A stretch of 64,000 nucleotides of DNA from JASHPR01 sp963808705 (GCA_963808705.1 CAWEHB010000010.1:1-64000); one strand, 5' to 3'; shown: positions 26,347-34,330, counted from the stretch's first letter. Notes: generated from the letters alone by a model not told the origin. A program made the numbers and translations.

Positions 26347-27408
26347 TGCCGGACGTGCCGGCGTCGTTGCCTGTGTTGCCGCGGTATGGGGAGTCGAGCC
26401 TGGCGGATCTGGGGTCGTCGGTGTTGTGGTCGCTGGGGGCGGGGGGTGAGCCGGGGCCGTTGGCGTTGCCGGCGGCGGACCGGGTGTGCGTGCTGGTGGT
26501 GGACGGGCTGGGCTGGGAGTTGTTGCGGGAGCATCCGGCGGCGGCGCCGTTCTTGTCGGAGCTGGGGGTGGCGGGGCGGTCGCTGATGGCGGGGTTCCCG
26601 GCGACGACGGCGACGAGCCTGGCGTCGCTGGGGACGGGGCGGCCGCCGGGGCAGCATGGGGTGCTGGGGTATCAGGTGGTGGTGCCGGGGGAGGGGCGGT
26701 TGCTGAATGCGCTGCACTGGGATTCGCGGGTGGATCCGGTGGCGTGGCAGCCGGGGTCGACGATTTTTGAGCGGGCGGTGGCGGCGGGGATCGGGGCGTT
26801 CCGGGTGGGTCATTCCGCGTTCCGCCGGACCGGGCTGTCCGCGGCCGCCCTCCGCGGCGCCGGGTACGTGAGCGCCAACACGCTCGGCGCGCTCGCCGGC
26901 GAGACCGCCGTCGCCATCCGGCGCTGCGACCGGGCCCTGGTCATGGTGTACCACGGCGACCTCGACGCGACCGGCCACGTATTCGGGTGTGGGTCGGATG
27001 CGTGGCGGTATCACCTGGGTCATGTGGACAAGCTGGCGGAGCAGCTGGCGGGGGTGTTGCCGGCGGGGACGGTGCTGCATGTGACGGCGGATCACGGGAT
27101 GGTGGATGTGGCCGAGCAGGACCGGATTGACGTTGATGCGGTGCCGGAGTTGCGGGCGGGGGTGGCGTTGCTGGGTGGTGAGCCGCGGGCGCGGCATGTG
27201 TATGCCCGGGCGGGGGCGGCGGGTGAGGTGCTGGCGGCGTGGCGGGAGGTTTTGGGGCACCGGGCGTGGGTGGCGTCGCGGGAGGAGGCGGTGGCTGATG
27301 GCTGGTTCGGGCCGGTGCAGCCGTGGCTGGCGCCGCGGATCGGGGATGTGGTGGCCGCCCCGGCCGGGCCGTGGGCCATCGTGGCCACCAAGGCCGAACC
27401 CCGCGAGT
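26343..27408. repeat. Duplicated DNA, copy 2
   Basis: Partner of the blocks at 23515-24580, offset 2828. The repeat begins three bases before the copy-2 start codon and ends shortly before its stop, so essentially only coding sequence was duplicated or homogenised. Confidence 0.93.
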
Positions 27409-27482
27409 CCAGGCTGCTGGCCGTGCACGGCTCGCTGACCCCCGCGGACCAGCTGGTGCCCCTGCTGACCGTCGCCCTGTAG
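26346..27482 (+). CDS. Alkaline-phosphatase-fold phosphodiesterase, copy 2
   Basis: 378 residues from the ATG at 26346 that overlaps the GalT-like stop (TGATG). It has the same architecture and metal motifs as copy 1 (VVDGLGW, ATTATSLASLGTG, TADHGMVDV). It differs mainly over residues about 165-212 (LSAAALRGAGYVSANTLGAL) and at the last few residues. The variable segment lies between the catalytic motifs, so the two enzymes may differ in substrate choice while sharing a catalytic core. Confidence 0.9.
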   Translation: MPDVPASLPVLPRYGESSLADLGSSVLWSLGAGGEPGPLALPAADRVCVLVVDGLGWELLREHPAAAPFLSELGVAGRSLMAGFPATTATSLASLGTGRPPGQHGVLGYQVVVPGEGRLLNALHWDSRVDPVAWQPGSTIFERAVAAGIGAFRVGHSAFRRTGLSAAALRGAGYVSANTLGALAGETAVAIRRCDRALVMVYHGDLDATGHVFGCGSDAWRYHLGHVDKLAEQLAGVLPAGTVLHVTADHGMVDVAEQDRIDVDAVPELRAGVALLGGEPRARHVYARAGAAGEVLAAWREVLGHRAWVASREEAVADGWFGPVQPWLAPRIGDVVAAPAGPWAIVATKAEPRESRLLAVHGSLTPADQLVPLLTVAL

Positions 27483-27558
27483 TTTGTCCACAGCCAGGCC
27501 GGGGAACCGCACCGGGTGCCCCCGTCTTTTGCACAGGGAATGAGAGGTTATTCCCAGC

Positions 27559-28437
27559 ATGAGCGTCGGCGGGGTCATCCATCCCCTGGTTGACGTCGCG
27601 TCCCTGGCCGGCGAGCTGGCGGGCGGCGCGCCACCGGTACTGCTCGACGTCCGCTGGCGGCTCGGCGGGCCGCCGGGCATCGACAGCTACCGCGCGGGCC
27701 ACCTGCCCGGGGCCGTCTTCGTGGACCTGGACACCGACCTGGCCGGGCCGCCGGGCGCCGGGGGCAGGCATCCGCTTCCGGCCGCCGCCGGCTTCGAGGC
27801 GGCGATGCGCCGGGCCGGCGTCCGGGCGGGCTACCCGGTCGTCGCCTACGACGACGGCGATTCCACCATCGCCGCGCGCGCCTGGTGGACGCTGCGGTAC
27901 TTCGGCCATGACCAGGTGCGGGTCCTCGACGGCGGCTTCCGCGCCTGGGCCGCGGCCGGGCAGCCGGTCAGCGTGGCGGAGCCCAGCGTGACGGCGGGGG
28001 ACTTCACGGCGGCTCCCGGCAACCTTCCGGTGCTGGACGCGGCGGGCGCCGCCGCGCTGGCCCGGTCCGGCGTGCTGCTCGACGCGAGGGCCGGGGAGCG
28101 GTACCGCGGCGAGACCGAGCCGGTCGATCCGGTGGCCGGCCACATCCCCGGGGCGGTGAGCGCGCCCACGATCGGCAACGCCGGCGCGGACGGCCGGTTC
28201 CTCCCGCCTGCCGAGCTGCGGCAGCGATTCGCGGCTCTCGGCGTTCCCGTGGATCCGGGGCCCGCCGTGCAAGCCGCCCCCCTGGTCGGGACCTACTGCG
28301 GCTCCGGCGTGACCGCCGCGCACGAGGTGCTCGCCCTCGCCCTGGCCGGCGTCCCGGCCGCCCTGTACGTCGGATCCTGGTCCGGCTGGATGGCCGACCC
28401 CGCCCGGCCCGCCGCCACCGGCCCGGACCCCGGCTAG
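27559..28437 (+). CDS. Thiosulfate/3-mercaptopyruvate sulfurtransferase
   Basis: 292 residues from ATG at 27559. Two rhodanese domains are visible. The first is inactive, with YRAGHLPGAVFVDLDTDLAG and Asp in the active loop (AYDDGDSTIAAR). The second has the catalytic Cys in GTYCGSGVTAAHEV. The CGSGVT loop is the mercaptopyruvate-type signature. It transfers sulfur to cyanide or thiols. A second rhodanese-type gene occurs at 42749. Confidence 0.94.
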   Translation: MSVGGVIHPLVDVASLAGELAGGAPPVLLDVRWRLGGPPGIDSYRAGHLPGAVFVDLDTDLAGPPGAGGRHPLPAAAGFEAAMRRAGVRAGYPVVAYDDGDSTIAARAWWTLRYFGHDQVRVLDGGFRAWAAAGQPVSVAEPSVTAGDFTAAPGNLPVLDAAGAAALARSGVLLDARAGERYRGETEPVDPVAGHIPGAVSAPTIGNAGADGRFLPPAELRQRFAALGVPVDPGPAVQAAPLVGTYCGSGVTAAHEVLALALAGVPAALYVGSWSGWMADPARPAATGPDPG

Positions 28438-28454
28438 CCGTTCCGCCCGCGGCC

Positions 28455-28763
28455 TCAGCGCACGCCCAGCAGGCGCAGCACCGCGGTCGTGGCCACGGCC
28501 GCGACGACCGCGACGATGAACGGCGCCCGCCGGGCCGCCAGCACCCCACCGACCAGCACGCCCGCGGGCCGGGCCCAGCCCGCGAAGCCGTGCCCGGCGG
28601 TCAGCGCCGACGTCGCGACCAGGGCGCACAGCAGCACGGTCGCGGCCACCGAGAGCATCCACCGCACCCGCCCGGACAGCTCGATCCGGCGATGCAGGAC
28701 CGGTCCGCAGACCCGGAACCCGTACGTGCCGCCCGCGAGAACACCGATGGCCAGCAGCGTCAC
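28455..28763 (-). CDS. azlD: AzlD-like branched-chain amino acid export subunit
   Basis: 102 residues with four hydrophobic segments (TLLAIGVLAGGTYGFRVCGP at the N-terminus). Its start overlaps the azlC stop by 4 bases, a usual arrangement for this two-subunit exporter. Small AzlD proteins pair with AzlC in the membrane to export branched-chain or related amino acids. Confidence 0.88.
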   Translation of the reverse strand: MTLLAIGVLAGGTYGFRVCGPVLHRRIELSGRVRWMLSVAATVLLCALVATSALTAGHGFAGWARPAGVLVGGVLAARRAPFIVAVVAAVATTAVLRLLGVR

Positions 28764-29473
28764 GCCCGGCCCTCCGCCCTGGACCGGATGCGGCCGTCCG
28801 CGCCCGGCCTGCCCACGGCGGCCAGGCCCAGCAGCGCCAGCAGGACGGGCAGCCCGCCCGGCAGGAACGGCGTGCCCGCCACCGCGATCGCCGCGCCCAG
28901 CAGCGCCGCCCGGCGGGCCCGCGGGTCGCGCAGCGTCGGCAGCACCAGGGCCAGCAGCACCATCGGCGAGGCGGCGTCCAGTCCCAGCGCATCCGGGTTA
29001 CCGACCGCCCGCCCCGCCAGGACCCCCAGCAGCGTGCCGAGGTTCCACACCACGAATACCAGCGCGCCGCAGGTGAGGAACGCGGCCCTGCGGCGGCCCG
29101 GGTCGCGCTGCGCCAGGGCGAATGCCACCGACTCGTCGAGGACCAGGTGACTGCCCAGCAGCTTGGCCGGCCACCGCAGGTCGAGCACGTCGGCGACGGC
29201 GAAGCCGAACGGCAGCAGCCGCGCGTTGAGCACCAGCCCGGCGATCACGGCGGCGGCCAGCCCGCCGCCGCCCAGCACGATGTAGAGCGCCGCGAACTGC
29301 GCCCCGCCCGCGAACACCGTCGGCGACATGGCCAGCGGAACCCAGGCCGGCTGCCCGCCGGACACGGCGATCGCGCCGAAGGACACGCCGACCACGCCGT
29401 CGGCGAGGGCCACCAGCGCTATGTTGCGCAGCAGCGGCCGGTCCAGCTCTAGTGTTCGCCAAAACGAACGCAT
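28760..29473 (-). CDS. azlC: AzlC-like branched-chain amino acid exporter
   Basis: 237 residues from ATG at 29473; an in-frame ATG at 29491 would add six residues. The family core GVSFGAIAVSGGQPAWVPLA followed by MSPTVFAGGAQFAAL and the later LLGSHLVLDESVAFALA are present, with about six membrane segments. The first codons coincide with a 16-bp palindrome that also occurs upstream of the divergent regulator, so expression is probably controlled by that regulator. Confidence 0.9.
   Translation of the reverse strand: MRSFWRTLELDRPLLRNIALVALADGVVGVSFGAIAVSGGQPAWVPLAMSPTVFAGGAQFAALYIVLGGGGLAAAVIAGLVLNARLLPFGFAVADVLDLRWPAKLLGSHLVLDESVAFALAQRDPGRRRAAFLTCGALVFVVWNLGTLLGVLAGRAVGNPDALGLDAASPMVLLALVLPTLRDPRARRAALLGAAIAVAGTPFLPGGLPVLLALLGLAAVGRPGADGRIRSRAEGRA
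29454..29469. promoter_or_regulatory. Operator palindrome, copy 1
   Basis: GTTCGCCAAAACGAAC has perfect GTTCG/CGAAC arms around a 6-base centre. It lies within the first codons of azlC and matches the second copy 48 bases away in all but two central bases. It is the likely binding site of the XRE-cupin regulator. Confidence 0.75.
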
Positions 29474-29501
29474 AGTCGGTAGTATGAACATGGCTCAATT
29501 T

Positions 29502-29517
29502 GTTCGTCAAGACGAAC
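29502..29517. promoter_or_regulatory. Operator palindrome, copy 2
   Basis: GTTCGTCAAGACGAAC lies between azlC and the regulator gene, 22 bases upstream of the regulator start. The arms are perfect and identical to copy 1. The spacing between centres (48 bases) would allow cooperative binding or looping. Confidence 0.78.
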
Positions 29518-29539
29518 GCTTGACCGATGGAGCGAACAG

Positions 29540-30112
29540 ATGACGATGGAGCAGGCGGCGGCCCGCCCCCCGCTGGACCGCATAGCGGCGTCGATTCGCA
29601 GCGAGCGCGAGCGCGCCCGGCTGTCACTGTCCGAGCTGGCCAGGTGCGCCGGGATCGCGAAGTCCACCCTGTCCCAGCTGGAGTCCGGCGCAGGCAACCC
29701 GAGCCTGGAGACGCTCTGGGCGCTGAGTGTCGCGCTAGACGTTCCGTTCAGTCGGCTGGTTGATCATCCGCCCCGCCCCCGGGTGACCGTGCTGCGCCGC
29801 GGCGAGGGCGCCACGGTGGTGTCCGAGCGCGCCCGCTACGTGGCCACCCTGCTGGCGTCCTGCCCGCCGAACGCGCGCCGGGACATCTACCTGCTGCGCG
29901 TGGAACCGGGCCCGCCGCGCGAGTCCGACCCGCACATGCCGGGCACCGTGGAGCACGCGGTCGTCGGGTCCGGGCGGGCGCTCGTCGGGCCGACAGATCA
30001 CCCTGTCGAGCTGGGGCCGGGCGATTACATGTCCTATCCCGGCGACGTGCCGCACGTCTGCGACGCCCTCGAGCCCGGCACCACCGTCATCATGGCGCTC
30101 GAGTACGGGTAG
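29540..30112 (+). CDS. XRE-family regulator with cupin domain
   Basis: 190 residues from ATG at 29540. The N-terminal helix-turn-helix is LSLSELARCAGIAKSTLSQL followed by ESGAGNPSLETLWALSVAL. The C-terminal cupin has GTVEHAVVGSGRALVG, ELGPGDYMSYPGDVPHVCDA and a conserved glycine/proline framework. Such regulators bind a small molecule in the cupin and repress or activate an adjacent exporter. It is divergent from azlCD, and two matching palindromes lie in between. Confidence 0.93.
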   Translation: MTMEQAAARPPLDRIAASIRSERERARLSLSELARCAGIAKSTLSQLESGAGNPSLETLWALSVALDVPFSRLVDHPPRPRVTVLRRGEGATVVSERARYVATLLASCPPNARRDIYLLRVEPGPPRESDPHMPGTVEHAVVGSGRALVGPTDHPVELGPGDYMSYPGDVPHVCDALEPGTTVIMALEYG

Positions 30113-30285
30113 CCGGTCGGCCGGTCAGCTTCCGCTGGCCAGGCAGGCCACCTCGACTTCCACTTCGCCGGGTCAGGCTCTGCCGCCATGTCGATCACGT
30201 GGTAGCGGATGAAATCCGACGTGATCATGGATGGGTGGCCGCCGCCTGACGCGACACAGCTAAGGCCGCGGTCGCGCAGAGATAA

Positions 30286-30303
30286 GGCGTCTGCCCGATG
30301 CGG
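30286..30303 (+). repeat. Leader repeat, copy 1 (upstream of small ORF)
   Basis: GGCGTCTGCCCGATGCGG matches 16 of 18 bases of a segment in the same relative place upstream of the WhiB gene (30667-30684). Each copy is about 90 bases before a GAGGAGGAA ribosome site, so the leaders look duplicated. Confidence 0.6.
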
Positions 30304-30372
30304 GGAAGGCAGCCTTACGGCGAGCCTCGGTATCGCGGGGCGGAGAGAGCTCCCGGGATCGAGGAGGAACCG

Positions 30373-30546
30373 ATGAACGCCAACCTGCTGCAGAGCATCG
30401 CCGTCGAGCGGGTCATGGACATGCGCACCGAAGCGACCACGGGGTCTGCGGTCAGGCGGGCCCGGTTCGCCCGGGCCGGCCGGCGAGCCGGTGCCGCGCG
30501 GTCCGGCGCGGCCGGGCGGCTCGTCCGCCGGGCCGTGCACCCCTGA
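30373..30546 (+). CDS. Small basic protein of unknown function
   Basis: 57 residues, MNANLLQSIAVERVMDMRTE then Arg/Ala-rich, from ATG at 30373 preceded by a good GAGGAGGAA site. Short proteins of this type (an acidic-basic helix at the N-terminus followed by an Arg-rich tail) are common in actinomycetes, and none has a known role to my knowledge. An in-frame start at 30298 exists but lacks a ribosome site. The 260 bases before it (30113-30372) hold no other gene that I can support. Confidence 0.55.
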   Translation: MNANLLQSIAVERVMDMRTEATTGSAVRRARFARAGRRAGAARSGAAGRLVRRAVHP

Positions 30547-30597
30547 TCCGCCGGCCGTACACCCAAGGCCGGACTGGATGTATCAGGAGCACCGCGG

Positions 30598-30627
30598 CGG
30601 CCCTCGGTTGAGTTGAGCCGAGGGCCG
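30598..30627 (+). terminator. GC-rich hairpin in the whiB leader
   Basis: A perfect 10-bp stem CGGCCCTCGG/CCGAGGGCCG with loop TTGAGTTGAG lies downstream of the small gene and 137 bases upstream of the WhiB start. There is no T-run. It may terminate the upstream transcript or act in attenuation of the WhiB gene. Confidence 0.65.
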
Positions 30628-30666
30628 CAGGGCGCAGGTCCTAAGCCCATGGCCGGCCGCTCCTAG

Positions 30667-30684
30667 GGCGTCCGGCCGATGCGG
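30667..30684 (+). repeat. Leader repeat, copy 2 (upstream of the WhiB gene)
   Basis: GGCGTCCGGCCGATGCGG is the partner of 30286-30303. Its ATG is the start of the candidate leader peptide; in copy 1 the same ATG opens the in-frame extension of the small ORF. Confidence 0.6.
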
Positions 30685-30753
30685 CGGGCCAGCTTCGCGG
30701 ACAGCCTCAGAGAGACGCTGGAAGGCAGCCGTCGGAGCACAGGCGGCGAATGA
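30679..30753 (+). CDS. Candidate 24-codon leader peptide upstream of the WhiB gene
   Basis: A short frame, MRRASFADSLRETLEGSRRS ending in TGGE, finishes with TGA directly before the GAGGAGGAA ribosome site of the WhiB gene. Known whiB7 genes are controlled by translation-sensitive attenuation through an upstream short ORF, so this could be such a peptide. A still shorter frame, MAGRS, lies at 30649-30666. No strong ribosome site is visible for either. Confidence 0.4.
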   Translation: MRRASFADSLRETLEGSRRSTGGE

Positions 30754-30763
30754 GGAGGAAGCA

Positions 30764-31198
30764 ATGCACGCCGACGTCGTCGGCATCGCACCGGGCGCGG
30801 CCACCCGGCGCGGCCAGGAGGAGCGCAAGGCCGGCGGTGACGTCCTGGCGTACGCACCGCGGGCGCGCCGGGCCACGCCGGCGTACCCACTCAGAGCCGG
30901 CCGGCGCGGGCCGGCGCACGCGCGAGCCGCCGGCCCGCAGCCGCTGCGGCGGGCCCTGGCCACCGCGGAACTGCCCTGCCGCAGCGACCCGGAGCTGTTC
31001 TTCGCCGAGGCGCCGGAGGATGTGCGGCTCGCGAAGGAATTGTGCGGCCTGTGTCCGGTGCGGCGCGCCTGCCTCGCCGGGGCGCTGCAGCGCGGCGAGC
31101 CGTGCGGCGTCTGGGGCGGCGAGCTGTTCCTGCGCGGCGTGGTCATCCCGCAGAAGAGGCCGCGCGGGCGCCCGCCGAAGTCAGCCCCTGCCGCCTGA
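30764..31198 (+). CDS. whiB7: WhiB7-like iron-sulfur transcription factor
   Basis: 144 residues. The four cluster cysteines are in LPCRSDPELFF, AKELCGLCPVRRACL, with the turn EPCGVWGGELF. A C-terminal AT-hook KRPRGRPPK, typical of WhiB7, binds AT-rich DNA next to sigma-A promoters. The first 65 residues are an unusual basic extension. WhiB7 proteins activate intrinsic antibiotic-resistance genes under translation stress. A long leader with a hairpin and short ORFs supports attenuation control. The exact subclass is inferred from the hook. Confidence 0.85.
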   Translation: MHADVVGIAPGAATRRGQEERKAGGDVLAYAPRARRATPAYPLRAGRRGPAHARAAGPQPLRRALATAELPCRSDPELFFAEAPEDVRLAKELCGLCPVRRACLAGALQRGEPCGVWGGELFLRGVVIPQKRPRGRPPKSAPAA

Positions 31199-31711
31199 CC
31201 GCGCCGGCCGGGCCTCCCGGGAATCGTCGCGCGGGGCCAGATCACGGCGGGCCGTCAGCACCAGCCAGGTAGCCACCCCGGTGACCAGGGCGGGAGCGGC
31301 CGGGTGCGGTCCTGCGGCGGCCACGGCGGCCGCGGCGACGGCCAGCGCGGCCAGGATCCGCAGCGCGAGCCGCGCCGGGCGCCCGCGCCGGGCCCGGGAC
31401 AGCAGGCGCGTGGCCGACGCCAGTCGATGACCACGCGCAGGAGCCGTTACGCGACGTCTCCCACGTCCGTGGGCCCCGGGCGGCCGGACGGTCAGGTCGG
31501 CCAGAACCTCGCCGCGCCCGAACCGGGTGCGCAGGACGGTGTACGCGGCGGCGGCGCCCGCGAACCGCTCCGGATCGCCGCCGTCCTCGCGGTCCGGGTG
31601 GGTGGCGCTCGCGGTCCTGCGCCACGCGGCGTGCACCTCGTCGTCGGTCAGGTCGGCCCGGGGCTCGAGGCCCAGCGCCCGGAACGGATCGGCGGCCGCC
31701 GGGCGGGTCAC
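31181..31711 (-). CDS. J-domain membrane protein
   Basis: 176 residues from GTG at 31711 that overlaps the ATPase stop (GTGA). The N-terminal J-domain reads DPFRALGLEPRADLTDDEV through HPDREDGGDPERFAGAAAAY, including the HPD tripeptide that stimulates Hsp70. A basic region follows, then two hydrophobic segments around residues 120-155. It probably recruits DnaK to a membrane complex. Linkage to the conjugation-type ATPase suggests a joint role. Confidence 0.85.
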   Translation of the reverse strand: MTRPAAADPFRALGLEPRADLTDDEVHAAWRRTASATHPDREDGGDPERFAGAAAAYTVLRTRFGRGEVLADLTVRPPGAHGRGRRRVTAPARGHRLASATRLLSRARRGRPARLALRILAALAVAAAAVAAAGPHPAAPALVTGVATWLVLTARRDLAPRDDSREARPARSGGRG

Positions 31712-32940
31712 GGGGCTGGCTCCGCGCCGAAGGCCTCGTCGAGCACCGCGCTGGCATCGGGCAGCGGCCGGGGCCGCTGCGGTGCGGCCCGGGCGGCCGC
31801 GGGCGCCCGGCGCGGGGCCGGCGCGGCGCCGGGCCCCGGCAGCGCGGCCGGGGCCGTCACCAGCCGCTTCACCTGCACGTAGGTGACGCCGCCGCGGTAG
31901 ATGTAAGCGGCCTGGCCCACGTCGAGCGCGCGGATCAGGTCCGGGTCGACGACCGGGGCCAGCCGCATCCGCGAGGTTCCCCGGTGGCTCCAGACCGGGA
32001 TCCCGGTCAGCCACCGCGTGGTGTCGGTGAGCTTGCGCGTCCCGGCCAGCGCGGCGACGGGCTCGGGGTACGGGGTGCGGAGCAGCCAGATGCCGCCGTC
32101 GGCGGCCGCGACGATGCGGTACCGTTCGTCCTCGTCGGCGGCCAGGCCCGGCCAGGACTGGGCGGACACCTGCACCGCGAGGCCGAGCGAGCGGGCCCGT
32201 TCGTACAGCTGCCAGACCGGGAGCCGGCGGGAGACGGCGCTGAACTCGTCCACCGCGAGCAGGATCTCCCGCCAGCCCCCGGCGGGCCGGTGCACCGCGA
32301 AGCTGGCTAGCAGGTCCACCAGGGCCCGGGCCTGCGCCTCGGCCACGCTGATCTCGGCGGTGCCTTCCAGGATGCAGTACCAGGCGTCCGCGTCGCCGAA
32401 CCCGCCCGGCCCGTCCAGGCCGCTGCCCAGGCGGCGCAGCAGCGTGCGGAACCGCAGCCCGATGTCGCCGAGCTGTCGGGAGGCCGAACGGATCAGCGCC
32501 AGCTCGGCCTCGTGCTCGCCGGACGAGTACGCGGCCGTGAGCCAGCCGGGATCCAGCCGGGCGAGGAATTCCGCCGCGCTGGCGGGCGGGCCGCCGGGCG
32601 CCGCGACGGCCAGCCCGACCACCGCCTCCATCACGTCCGCGTAGTAGGCGGCGGCACCCGTTCCGTGCTCGATCAGGTCGACCAGCGTGGTGGTGAGCTG
32701 CGCCGGCGGCAGCGCCCACAGGGACAGGCTGGCCTCGTCCGGCCAGATCGCGGTGGACCGGGCGCCGGCCAGGCGCAGCACCCGCCGGGTCCGGTCGGCG
32801 ATCCGCCGCGCGTCGGCCCCGCCCTTGCAGTCCAGGACCACCAGCAGCGGGGGCCGGCCCTGCCCGGCCGCGTGCCGCTGCAGGGCGGTGGCCATGAAGC
32901 CGGCCCACAGCCGTAACAACAGCGTGGTCTTCCCAAGATT
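31708..32940 (-). pseudogene. 5'-truncated VirD4/FtsK-like ATPase
   Basis: About 410 residues remain, starting inside the Walker A motif (LGKTTLLLRLWAGF) and running to a Pro/Ala-rich C-terminus. Walker B-like stretches are PPLLVVLDCKGGADARR and EILLAVDEFSAVSRRLPVW, followed by QVSAQSWPGLAADEDERYRI, as in actinobacterial TraG/VirD4-type coupling ATPases. Everything upstream of the P-loop is missing. The frame runs into a dispersed repeat (32930-32962) with a stop codon, so the gene was cut by an insertion or rearrangement. It is joined by overlap to the J-domain gene. Confidence 0.8.
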
Positions 32941-32962
32941 TGAAGTAAAGCACGATTAACTT
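32930..32962 (+). repeat. Dispersed terminal repeat, copy A
   Basis: It begins TTCCCAAGATTTGAAG and ends GATTAACTT. It abuts the Walker A codons of the ATPase on its left. With the inverted copy at 37899-37930 it bounds a 5-kb segment; the two share TAAAGCAC, where the other copies have TAAAGCCC. Confidence 0.8.
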
Positions 32963-33207
32963 TCCCACCCACCTGACGAGCTAATGCCGGGAGCGTGGGC
33001 AGCCAGTGAGAGGTCGCACCTCGGTGTCAGTGATTCGGTCATCTCGATGTAGTGCACTGGCCAGGGGGCCGAGGAGGAGGACCTCCGGTAGCTTCCAGCG
33101 CAAAGCAACGATTAGCTAAGGCTGGCGAGACGGTGGCGAGCTGGTCAGGTACCTCACCTCGCCGGCGCGCGCGGGATCGGGGGCTGCGTTGCCGCTGATC
33201 ATGGTGG

Positions 33208-33823
33208 TTACGGCTGGCTGAGCCTCAGCCGGTACCACCGCGGTGCGGAGCCTTGGAGCGCGCGGGGCATGCCTGAGGTGTCGGCTGGCTCGTCGGCGAG
33301 GATCTTCCAGCCACCGAAGGCTGTCTCGATCTCCTCCCGGCTGGCCCCGGGCGGCCGGGGCCCACGCCGGGCAGGGCTGAAGGCGAGCATCAAGAGTGTG
33401 GCGTCCGGGGCCGCAGCGGCGGTCACGCAGCCGGCCATCGCCTGCCGCCCAGGTCCGGGCAGGTGGTGGAAGCAGCCCACGTCGAGGAAGAAGTCCGCGG
33501 GTGCGCCGATGTCACCGGCTCGCAGCGCCGTGACGTCGCCGTGCACGAAGGTGACATCCGTCCCGGACGCGGCAGCGCGTGCGCGGGCGATCTGCAGGGG
33601 CACGGTGCTGGTTGTCGATCCCGACCGCGCGCCAGCCCCGGCTGGCGAGATCAATCGCGTGGGTGCCGGTGCCGCAGCCAAGGTCGACCGCCTGTCCAGG
33701 TGGTGTGGGCCGCTCCATGGCTTCGCGGTCCAGCAGTCCCCCGAATTGCTCGGCTGCTTCCCGGCCGGCTCGCTCCCACGGCCGGAACCCGACCGCATAC
33801 GCCACCGTGTAAAAACCGCTCAT
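33208..33823 (-). pseudogene. Class I SAM methyltransferase, frameshifted
   Basis: The first frame (MSGFYTVAYAVGFRPW ... AVDLGCGTGTHAIDLASRGW) contains the SAM-binding motif. After GID the reading passes to another frame (STVPLQIARARAAASG ... DFFLDVGCFHHLPGPGRQAM) near 33610, where one extra base would restore or break the frame. Together they give a protein of about 205 residues of the Methyltransf_25/11 type. Either it has decayed or the base is a sequencing error. It lies inside the A-E bounded segment. Confidence 0.8.
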
Positions 33824-33889
33824 CGTCTGTCTCCCGTGGTGCTGGTGGTGACCGGCCGCCCGGGGCCGGTTCTGGATGCTGGTGTCGTG

Positions 33890-34330
33890 TTATTGCCGGG
33901 CGAGGTCGTGGGGCAGCGCGCCGAGCTGCCTAAGTACGGTGACGTCGTCGCGGACGGCTAGGTGCTCGGTGATCAGGCCTGTGTCGTTGAAGGTCAGTAG
34001 GTGGATCTGCCGGGCGGCGGTGGGCCGGTGCGTGGCGGGTATGCCGTGGAATGGCCCGTCGTGGGTGCCGGTCATCATGCCGATGCAGACGACCTTGCTG
34101 CCTTCCGCGACCATGGCCTGCAGGTCGAAGTGCATGTCGGAGCATCCTGCCCACAGCCGGCTGAAGACCTGCCCGGCGCCTTCGGGGCCGTCGGGGGTGC
34201 CGGGCCGCGCGTTGTGGTTGACGAATCCTGGCGCGAAGTAGCCGCGGACATTGCGGAGGTCGTGGGCGTTGAACATGTCAGCCCAGAACGCTCGGGCCCG
34301 GGCTTTGTTGCCGGGCATGGCAGCTGTCAC
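33890..34330 (-). CDS. SnoaL-like polyketide-cyclase-fold protein
   Basis: 146 residues with the NTF2-like SnoaL pattern: ARAFWADMFNAHDLRNVRGY, FVNHNARPGTPDG, EGSKVVCIGMMTGTHDGPFH and IHLLTFNDTGLITEHLAVRD. Family members are cyclases, isomerases or unknown. It overlaps the upstream PaaK-like gene by 4 bases and is the third gene of a TetR-controlled operon. Confidence 0.88.
   Translation of the reverse strand: MTAAMPGNKARARAFWADMFNAHDLRNVRGYFAPGFVNHNARPGTPDGPEGAGQVFSRLWAGCSDMHFDLQAMVAEGSKVVCIGMMTGTHDGPFHGIPATHRPTAARQIHLLTFNDTGLITEHLAVRDDVTVLRQLGALPHDLARQ

Noticed and set aside
23491..27482. The two phosphodiesterase copies as an assembly duplication
   Set aside because: The divergent 145-bp core and different 3' ends show two distinct genes, although read support should still be checked.
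30122..30180. Minus-strand EVEVACLASGS, like the end of a RidA-type protein
   Set aside because: It is eleven residues after a stop codon, too short to support a gene remnant.
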